A stretch of 9,366 bases of DNA from an uncultured Thiotrichaceae bacterium (GTDB lineage: Bacteria > Pseudomonadota > Gammaproteobacteria > Thiotrichales > Thiotrichaceae): NCBI GenBank assembly GCA_902727945.1, contig CACVAV010000064.1, positions 1 to 9,366 of the forward strand, written 5' to 3'. Of the stretch, positions 1-5,501 are shown piece by piece. Within the stretch, counting starts at the first letter, position 1. Every line of letters begins with the position of its first letter. The notes under the pieces were generated by a model, which searched no databases, had not been told where the DNA came from, and was given only the letters and a program-made list of their open reading frames with translations. The position numbers and the translations under genes are program-made.

Positions 1-239
1 GCAGTTTGGTAATAGCTGTTAAACAGAAAGTTGAATTGTGGGTGATAGGCTTCATAGCCCGGCTGATATTTTTGCAGAATCATCGTTTCAAAGAACCAGG
101 TAACGTGGGCTAAGTGCCAGCGTGGCGGGCTGGCAAACTCGACGGCCTGAGGAATATAATCTTCGATGCATAGCGGTGCACAAAGCTGCTCGGTGTGTTG
201 GCGTACCGCCTGAAACTGTGCTGATAAAGGGTTCGTCAT
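1..239 (-). CDS. EgtB-like protein, N-terminal DinB-like domain (partial)
   Basis: This is the first 79 codons of a leftward gene; the rest lies beyond the left edge. The product begins MTNPLSAQFQAVRQHTEQLC. Residues 38-53 contain SPPRWHLAHVTWFFET, and residues 66-77 read HPQFNFLFNSYY. These two blocks are characteristic of the DinB-like domain at the front of EgtB, the non-haem iron enzyme that joins cysteine to trimethylhistidine in ergothioneine synthesis. In that family a histidine of the WHLAH block is an iron ligand (H42/H45 here). The catalytic FGE-sulfatase-like domain would be downstream, outside the window, so enzyme activity cannot be judged. Related iron sulfoxide synthases (OvoA, the selenium homologue SenA) share this N-terminal block and remain possible. 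The ATG at 239 is the first in frame, but I see no good Shine-Dalgarno sequence before it. Confidence 0.82.
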   Translation of the reverse strand, partial: MTNPLSAQFQAVRQHTEQLCAPLCIEDYIPQAVEFASPPRWHLAHVTWFFETMILQKYQPGYEAYHPQFNFLFNSYYQT

Positions 240-477
240 CGTTGTCGTTGTCTCAATCAATAGCGCTTTAATCGGTAGGATTTTTTTAGCTATGTAAAAA
301 GTTTGTGGCGGAATATTTTATCAGCTCAGTACCCGCTGGCCCTAGTATCCTTAGCGTTTTTAGCTACATTCCAACTGAGTTGTTTTCAGGGTAGTTATCA
401 GACGAGTGAAGAGTACGGCACCGAACAGTGCTATGCTTGGGTAGTCAAATTAGTAAGCCACTACCCCCTGGTAAAAA

Positions 478-1113
478 ATGATAAAATCTAAATTTCTCAA
501 GTTTCAGGCTATTCCGAACCTGTCTTTTGGTATTGCGATCACTATTTTCTTATCGATCGTGTTGCTGATTGGTGTAGCTGTCTTTGCCATTGTGACCTTT
601 TCGGCGATTCCGCAGACCCCTGATACCAGCCCTATTGTTGCTGAGGAAAGCTTTGAACATTACGTGTGGTTGGTTAACCGTGGTTTGCAGTTTCTTACCA
701 CGGTGACTGGCATCCTGATTGCTGCTTTATTGCTAACCATTATTTTGCTGGGTATCCAGATGTTCCTATGGAGCAAAGACCGTAAGAAGTTAGCGGAATG
801 GCAGAATAGTGGTTTGGTGGTTGAGCGCCTGGAGTTTCTTTCGGGTCATCGCCTGAAAATTAACGGCTTAGAGATTGGGCTGAACCGTGCTCAGTACAGC
901 ACGTTCAAAGAGCTGATCAATAAGCGCATGCAAGGCGAGACCCTCCATCCCAGTGAATTGCCGGGAGATAACGGCACGCAGATGATTAAGCGGTTACGTG
1001 AAGAAATGGGTGGACGTTTGGTTGAACAGAGTCTGATTAAGAGTCGTCGGGGTAAGGGTTACTGGGCTGAGATTGAGCCGGATAATATAAGAATTCGTAG
1101 TGAAGATGATTGA
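478..1113 (+). CDS. Membrane-anchored protein with C-terminal OmpR/ToxR-type winged helix
   Basis: The product is 211 residues long. A basic N-terminus (MIKSKFLKF) precedes a hydrophobic helix at about 17-41. An acidic loop of about 30 residues follows (PDTSPIVAEESFEH), then a second helix at about 74-98 and a positive flank (SKDRKK). By the positive-inside rule both ends are cytoplasmic and the loop periplasmic. Residues 118-200 fit the trans_reg_C fold: strand residues LKINGLEIGLN, helix AQYSTFKELINKR, a recognition-type helix MIKRLREEMGG, and a wing ending IKSRRGKGYW, close to the family's LRxKLG...RGxGY signature. There is no receiver domain. I infer a membrane-tethered transcription regulator, or a signalling protein that has borrowed the fold. 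CadC/ToxR proteins carry the winged helix at the N-terminus, so this is the reverse order. The upstream Shine-Dalgarno is poor. The gene converges on 1194-1460. The exact family is not recognised. Confidence 0.75.
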   Translation: MIKSKFLKFQAIPNLSFGIAITIFLSIVLLIGVAVFAIVTFSAIPQTPDTSPIVAEESFEHYVWLVNRGLQFLTTVTGILIAALLLTIILLGIQMFLWSKDRKKLAEWQNSGLVVERLEFLSGHRLKINGLEIGLNRAQYSTFKELINKRMQGETLHPSELPGDNGTQMIKRLREEMGGRLVEQSLIKSRRGKGYWAEIEPDNIRIRSEDD

Positions 1114-1131
1114 GCCTGATTTTTGGCAGTG

Positions 1132-1160
1132 ATTTTCCGGAGCAGGATACTCCGGAAAAT
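1132..1160. terminator. Perfect 11-bp stem-loop between convergent genes
   Basis: ATTTTCCGGAG (1132-1142) and CTCCGGAAAAT (1150-1160) are exact inverted repeats around a 7-base loop, CAGGATA. The structure lies 18 bases after the stop of the rightward membrane protein gene and between two convergent genes, so a bidirectional terminator is the natural reading. Neither strand shows a clear run of T after the stem (the T/A runs lie inside the stem), so intrinsic termination may be weak, or the hairpin may serve to protect the 3' end of the mRNA. Confidence 0.5.
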
Positions 1161-1193
1161 ACGGATTAGGTGTAATTCCCGTCATTAACAGAA

Positions 1194-1460
1194 TCAATAA
1201 GTTTTTATAATTTTTTGGTATCTGATCTGCCAGCCCGCTTGCTTTAGTGAACTCAGGGCATCATTAGCACATAATTTTCTGGTGGCGCCTTCGCCGGACA
1301 CTACGCCTGTTTTAAATGCTGGTTTTTCGACATTGCCATACCATGTGCCTTCTGTTGCGGTTCTTTTTGCTCTGAACTCGACATCACATTCCATTGCATA
1401 AGCGGCGGAGCTAAAAAGCATTAGCAGGGTTACCAGCAGGCCGCACATTTTTATTTTCAT
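1194..1460 (-). CDS. Small secreted hypothetical protein
   Basis: The product is 88 residues long from the ATG at 1460. I chose this start because GGAG lies 8 bases upstream and a typical Sec signal peptide follows directly (MKIKMCGLLVTLLMLFSSAAYA, with cleavage likely after AYA at residue 22). A frame extending to 1517 exists but would put a non-hydrophobic leader before the signal. The mature part is about 66 residues, starts MECDVEFRAKRT, and holds two cysteines (C25 and C59), which could form a disulfide in the periplasm. It has several aromatic residues (GTWYGNV, GWQIRYQ) and a basic end. I do not recognise the family. The gene is divergent from the histidine-rich secreted protein gene at 1832, and the shared intergenic region carries a repeated inverted repeat, so the two may be co-regulated. 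Confidence 0.72.
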   Translation of the reverse strand: MKIKMCGLLVTLLMLFSSAAYAMECDVEFRAKRTATEGTWYGNVEKPAFKTGVVSGEGATRKLCANDALSSLKQAGWQIRYQKIIKTY

Positions 1461-1559
1461 GATCATATCTCCATAAGTCATTCCGGTAATTCTACCAAGC
1501 CATAAACAGCTTAGCATTCAGATGCTTACAAATGCTCCCGATTATTACGTGACAATGCT

Positions 1560-1576
1560 TTGTTATTAAGTAACAA
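1560..1576. promoter_or_regulatory. Inverted repeat TTGTTA-N5-TAACAA, copy 1 (operator candidate)
   Basis: The site reads TTGTTATTAAGTAACAA, with exact 6-base half-sites around TTAAG. It begins 100 bases upstream of the leftward start codon at 1460. The same half-sites and spacing recur at 1738-1754. The size and symmetry suit a dimeric regulator; which one is unknown. Confidence 0.45.
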
Positions 1577-1631
1577 GCCATATTTTCAGGCTAATTGATG
1601 TGCTTAATCAGCACCTTTGGGTGGGAGATAA

Positions 1632-1660
1632 TTCAAGCAGAAATTATTAATCAGTATAAT
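1632..1660 (+). promoter_or_regulatory. Candidate sigma70 promoter for the histidine-rich protein gene
   Basis: A perfect -10 hexamer TATAAT (1655-1660) stands 17 bases after TTCAAG (1632-1637), a weak -35 matching three of six consensus positions. If it is used, the transcript would carry a leader of roughly 165 bases that contains the second inverted repeat. The surrounding sequence is very AT-rich, so a chance match is possible. Confidence 0.35.
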
Positions 1661-1737
1661 TTATGCTATATTTACTAGAATTATTTGTTGCATGATAGCA
1701 AGTATTATCTTTAATTTATCATTAAGTAATAGGCTCG

Positions 1738-1754
1738 TTGTTATGGCATAACAA
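1738..1754. promoter_or_regulatory. Inverted repeat TTGTTA-N5-TAACAA, copy 2 (operator candidate)
   Basis: The site reads TTGTTATGGCATAACAA. Here the symmetry extends to 8-base arms around a single central G. It ends 77 bases before the rightward start codon at 1832. The centre-to-centre distance to copy 1 is 178 bases, close to a whole number of helical turns. Confidence 0.45.
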
Positions 1755-1831
1755 GCGGGTTTTCTCCCATAGTGATCCCATCAGCAACATTGTGTTGATA
1801 TACGAAATAACCACATACGGAGAGTATTACC

Positions 1832-2257
1832 ATGTTAAAACAGACATTAGTAGTAGGCATCATGAGCCTGAGTTTCATTATCAGTGCACCAGCAATGGCG
1901 CGTGGTAACCACGATTCTCAAAGAATCAGCCCCACCAATCATCATGCTAATCATCACCAGCCACGCCATGCACGCCATTGTGTGCCAGGCCACCGTATTA
2001 ACAACCGTCAGGATAGACAGCGCAGCAGAATTCGTCAGGGCGTACGCAGTGGTCAATTAGTTCACTGGGAAAGAGAGCAGCTGAAGCAGCAACAGCGTCG
2101 AATCAAAAATAAAGAAAACCGGATGCGCAGGGATGGTTGTTTAACCCGTGACGAGTCACGTCGTTTAATGAATCGTTTGGATCGTGCTGGCCAAAAGATT
2201 CGCGCATTGAAGTCTAACAATATTCGCCGTCATCATGGTCACCGGAATAATCACTAA
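1832..2257 (+). CDS. Secreted histidine/arginine-rich protein
   Basis: The product is 141 residues long. GGAGAG lies 7 bases before the ATG. The N-terminus is a Sec signal peptide (MLKQTLVVGIMSLSFIISAP, then AMA), with cleavage likely after residue 23. The mature N-terminal part (24-56) is rich in histidine, with HH pairs at 37-38 and 41-42 and further H at 27, 46, 49 and 54. The C-terminus ends in HHGHRNNH. The centre (57-130) is basic and helical, built of RIRQGVRSGQL, then a Q-rich helix, then MRRDGCLTRDESRRL and a last helix. This resembles small exported proteins of unknown function found in many Proteobacteria, which carry repeated (S/D)G-x-(L/V)-T-x-x-E turns. C50 and C103 could pair. 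I infer a periplasmic protein that may bind metal through its histidines; no activity can be assigned. A strong terminator follows. Confidence 0.72.
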   Translation: MLKQTLVVGIMSLSFIISAPAMARGNHDSQRISPTNHHANHHQPRHARHCVPGHRINNRQDRQRSRIRQGVRSGQLVHWEREQLKQQQRRIKNKENRMRRDGCLTRDESRRLMNRLDRAGQKIRALKSNNIRRHHGHRNNH

Positions 2258-2292
2258 TTAAGTTAGGTAGGAAACTAAACAAGGATGTTATC

Positions 2293-2327
2293 ACCGGCTA
2301 TTCATTATTGAATAGCCGGTTTATTGT
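2293..2327 (+). terminator. Rho-independent terminator after the histidine-rich protein gene
   Basis: ACCGGCTATTC (2293-2303) pairs exactly with GAATAGCCGGT (2310-2320) around the loop ATTATT, and the T-rich tail TTTATTGT follows. It lies 35 bases past the stop of the rightward gene and 17 bases beyond the stop of the leftward RND gene. The stem may therefore also mark the 3' end of the pump transcript, though the minus strand lacks a T-run after it. Confidence 0.82.
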
Positions 2328-2343
2328 GCGGGCTGTTGTTTTT

Positions 2344-5300
2344 TTAACTGAAGGCTGATGTCATTCTGGTAAACCCCGCTATGATCTTTCTGAAGATATT
2401 TTTTATATCTTCCAGTATCAGATACATACTTGGAATCAAAAACAGCGTCAGGAAGGTCGCGAACAAAATCCCGAAGCCCAGTGATACCGCCATTGGAATC
2501 AGGAATTGTGCCTGAGTGCTTTTTTCCAGAATCAAAGGCGTCAGTCCGGCGAAGGTAGTCAGCGAGGTTAATAGAATCGGACGGAACCTTGCCCCACCTG
2601 CATACCGGATCGCTTCAATCAGTTTCATACCTTCCTGAAGGCGCTTATTGGTGTAATCCACCAGCACCAGCGAGTCATTCACCACCACACCGATCAATGC
2701 CAATAATCCCATAATACTACTGATACTCAGATCAAGGCCCATGATCATGTGGCCACCCAATGCACCGATAATACTGAACGGAATAACGATCATTACCATT
2801 AGTGGCTGGGTGTAAGATTGTAAGGGAATGGCCAATAGCACATAAATCATCAATAGGGCGATGCCGAAACCCAGTTGCAGGCTTTGGCCGAACTCGCGTT
2901 GTTCACGTTGTTCACCTTCCGGGTCAAAACGCACGCCAGGGTAATCCTTGAGCAGTGTGGTGAGCCATTCATTCATCTCAGCATTGATCGCTGTCGCATC
3001 GGCCTTGTCTTTATCCAGATCCGCCGTCACGTTGAGAATGCGTTTACGGTCAACCCGGGATATTTTCGAGGTACCTTGGCCAATATCAACATCAGCCACC
3101 TCCGACAGCGGAATGCCAGCACCGCCTGGTGTGCGTATATTCAGGTTTTGCAGGTCGGATAATGAGTAGCGTTCTTCCTGTGGATAGCGCACCATCACTT
3201 TGACTTCAGACTGATCGCGCTGAATACGTTGTGCCTGCGCACCAAAAATGGCATTACGTACTTGTGTTCCCAGTTTCTGAATATCCAGTCCAAGTTGTTC
3301 CGCATCCGGCCTGACGCGGAGTTGTACTTCTGTTTTGCCGTCTTCAAAGCTGTTTTTTATATCAAACAAACCATCAAATTCACCCAGCCGGGCTTTGACT
3401 TTATTACCCACCTCATTCAGTACATCAAAATTACTACCGGTGAGCTGGACATTGATCGGTTCGCCACCCCGGCCAATTTCTGCACGGAAGCTTAATTCTT
3501 TCACGCCGGGTATCTCACCAATTAATGTCTGCCATTCGCGTACCAGCTGCCGGGTGCGAATATCAGCCTGGCGTATTTCGGGTGGAATCAGCTCAAATGA
3601 CACATTACCAATGTGTGACTGTCCGCTGCTATTACCGCGTGGGCTACTGCTTGTGCTGCCGACGGTGACCAGAATATGCTGAATAACTGAGCTGTCATCC
3701 GGTTCACGGTATTTGTCCTGCAGCTGCTCGGCCAGACTGGTCATACGGCTGATGTGCCGCGCGGTGACTTCGATCGGTGTACCTTCCGGCATCTGCAAGC
3801 TGGCGGAGACATACTCGCTTTCAATGCGCGGGAAGAATACGTATTTATAGCGGCCACTGGTCACCATAACGATGCTGATTACCAGCAATACGACGAACAC
3901 TGACAGGGTGACGTAGCGCCAGTGCAATACTACTTCCAGAATCGGTCGGTGGACGTGCTCAACGTACTTCTCCAGACCGTTGGAAATCGATTGTTGAATA
4001 ATGCCGAATAAGCCCATACTTTTACGCTCACGTTTTTTCATATGACGTAAATGCGCAGGCAGAATCAGCTTGGATTCAATCAATGAGAACAATAAGACGG
4101 GTATGACGACCAAGGGGATTTGCATGAAAATCGGTGCTCTGCGTCCCTCCAGCAATAATAGCGGCATAAAAGCAGCCACAGTGGTCAGGACGCCAAAGGT
4201 GACAGGCACCGAAATTTCCTGAGTACCTTCGATAGCCGCCCGCACCGGATCATTATGTCGGCGCATGTGGGTGTAGACATTTTCTCCGGTGACAATAGCG
4301 TCATCCACCACAATCCCCAGCACCAGAATGAAGGCAAACATACTGATAATATTCATGGTGACACCTAAATACGGCATCATGATGAAAGCGCCCATGAAAC
4401 TGATCGGAATACCCAGGCTGACCCAGAAGGCCAGGCTGGGGCGCAGAAACAGAGCCAGTAACAGTAACACCAGTCCCATGCCTTGAGTCGCGCTATTCAC
4501 CAGTGTGTTCAGACGGGCTTTGACGACTTTTGAGCCATCACGCCAATAACTCAGTTCAATGCCTGCGGGGAGTGTTTCGGTGCGTTCCGCCAGGTAATCT
4601 TTAACTGTGGTGGCGAGGGTGATTGCATTCTGTTCACCGACGCGGTAGACATTAATAAAAGCGGCAGGGCGGCCATCAAAACGGCTGTAGAGCGGATCTT
4701 CGCTGAAGCCATCGACGATTTGTGCTATATCACCCAGTCGGAGCCGGGCGCCATTGGTACTGCTAAGGATGCTGATATTAGCAAATTGATCTTTGCGGTA
4801 GGCTTGTCCCAGCGCACGTACCAGAATTTCACCGCCTGCTGTTTTAATGCTGCCACCGGGAATATCACGCGAGGAAGCGCGAATCGCCGCTGCCACAGAA
4901 TCCAGTGATAAGCCGTATTGTTCCAGTACCGAATTGGGGATAATAATATTAATTTCCCAGGGGCGGATACCACCCATACCGACCTGAGTAATGTCCGGTA
5001 AATTGCGGATTTCATCACGAATCATTTCTGTCGTATTACGCAGTTGTACTTCATCGTTACCTTCTACGGCCACAACCACGGTAATCACGTCACGCAAGCG
5101 GGTTTGTTGTTCAACTACCGGTCGTTCGCTGTCCTCCGGTAAACCACTGACGGCATCAATCCGGCCCTTTATTTCATTGAGTACCTTAGTAACATCATAG
5201 CCATCACGGATTTCTGCACGAATTTGCGCTGAGCCTTCAGCCGCATCGGCATAGATTTTATCTATCCCCGTCAGGTCGCTAATAGCATCTTCAATACGTA

Positions 5301-5499
5301 ATACGATGCCTTGTTCGACTTCGGTCGGTGTTGCACCCGGATAAGACACCAGCACGTTGACTACATCACGGTCAAAGGAGGGGAATACTTCCAATGGAAT
5401 TTTTTTCCACAAGGAATGCAGACCAAACAGCACAATGGCTATCATCATGATGTTGGCGGCCACCGGATTTCTTACAAACCATGCAATAGCACTGTGCAT
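2344..5499 (-). CDS. RND efflux transporter permease (AcrB-type)
   Basis: The product is 1051 residues, the usual length for an inner-membrane, proton-driven RND pump. The N-terminus (MHSAIAWFVRNPVAANIMMI) is TM1, and PSFDRDVVNVLVSYPGATPT opens the first porter domain. TM2-TM6 lie at about 338-480, with the proton-relay aspartates D399 and D400 in GIVVDDAIVTGENVY. TM7 is at about 528-547, the second porter domain at about 555-865, and TM8-TM12 at about 872-1030. R971 and T978 of the AcrB relay are kept (RFRPILLTS), but the TM10 lysine of AcrB is Asn941 in IGVVVNDSLVLVDYTN, as in several non-AcrB branches of the superfamily. There is no CzcA/CusA-type metal signature that I can see, and the substrate is unknown. 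GGAGG, inside the end of the adaptor gene, lies upstream of the ATG. The pump works with that adaptor and presumably an outer-membrane channel encoded elsewhere. Confidence 0.95.
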   Translation of the reverse strand: MHSAIAWFVRNPVAANIMMIAIVLFGLHSLWKKIPLEVFPSFDRDVVNVLVSYPGATPTEVEQGIVLRIEDAISDLTGIDKIYADAAEGSAQIRAEIRDGYDVTKVLNEIKGRIDAVSGLPEDSERPVVEQQTRLRDVITVVVAVEGNDEVQLRNTTEMIRDEIRNLPDITQVGMGGIRPWEINIIIPNSVLEQYGLSLDSVAAAIRASSRDIPGGSIKTAGGEILVRALGQAYRKDQFANISILSSTNGARLRLGDIAQIVDGFSEDPLYSRFDGRPAAFINVYRVGEQNAITLATTVKDYLAERTETLPAGIELSYWRDGSKVVKARLNTLVNSATQGMGLVLLLLALFLRPSLAFWVSLGIPISFMGAFIMMPYLGVTMNIISMFAFILVLGIVVDDAIVTGENVYTHMRRHNDPVRAAIEGTQEISVPVTFGVLTTVAAFMPLLLLEGRRAPIFMQIPLVVIPVLLFSLIESKLILPAHLRHMKKRERKSMGLFGIIQQSISNGLEKYVEHVHRPILEVVLHWRYVTLSVFVVLLVISIVMVTSGRYKYVFFPRIESEYVSASLQMPEGTPIEVTARHISRMTSLAEQLQDKYREPDDSSVIQHILVTVGSTSSSPRGNSSGQSHIGNVSFELIPPEIRQADIRTRQLVREWQTLIGEIPGVKELSFRAEIGRGGEPINVQLTGSNFDVLNEVGNKVKARLGEFDGLFDIKNSFEDGKTEVQLRVRPDAEQLGLDIQKLGTQVRNAIFGAQAQRIQRDQSEVKVMVRYPQEERYSLSDLQNLNIRTPGGAGIPLSEVADVDIGQGTSKISRVDRKRILNVTADLDKDKADATAINAEMNEWLTTLLKDYPGVRFDPEGEQREQREFGQSLQLGFGIALLMIYVLLAIPLQSYTQPLMVMIVIPFSIIGALGGHMIMGLDLSISSIMGLLALIGVVVNDSLVLVDYTNKRLQEGMKLIEAIRYAGGARFRPILLTSLTTFAGLTPLILEKSTQAQFLIPMAVSLGFGILFATFLTLFLIPSMYLILEDIKNIFRKIIAGFTRMTSAFS

Positions 5500-5501
5500 T
5501 G

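Larger units (their letters stand above)
1461..1831. other. Divergent intergenic region with paired inverted repeats
   Basis: These 371 bases separate two genes for small exported proteins that are transcribed away from each other. The region holds two TTGTTA-N5-TAACAA sites, an AT-rich central block (about 1630-1730) with a sigma70-like promoter, and a short AGCAT/ATGCT inverted repeat near 1513-1526. GGAGAG at 1819-1824 is the Shine-Dalgarno site for the rightward gene. I found no convincing open reading frame or RNA gene in it. Confidence 0.7.

Noticed and set aside
303..491. 62-codon frame starting at TTG and overlapping the start of the membrane winged-helix gene by 14 bases, with a hydrophobic stretch and an LSC resembling a lipobox
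   Set aside because: It has a TTG start with no Shine-Dalgarno, a non-canonical lipobox (QLSC) and no recognisable family. It could at most be a leader for translational coupling, so I did not call it a gene.
994..1197. 67-codon minus-strand frame across the end of the winged-helix gene
   Set aside because: It lies antisense to a well-supported coding region and runs through the stem-loop. It shows no ribosome binding site or family resemblance.
1461..1517. N-terminal extension of the small secreted protein to the upstream ATG at 1517
   Set aside because: The Shine-Dalgarno GGAG is correctly spaced only for the ATG at 1460, and the signal peptide starts there. The extension would bury the signal.
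1590..1612. Imperfect palindrome around CTAATTGA...TTAATCAG in the divergent intergenic region
   Set aside because: It has mismatches in the arms and AT-rich composition, and is not repeated elsewhere. It is too weak to call as a regulatory site.
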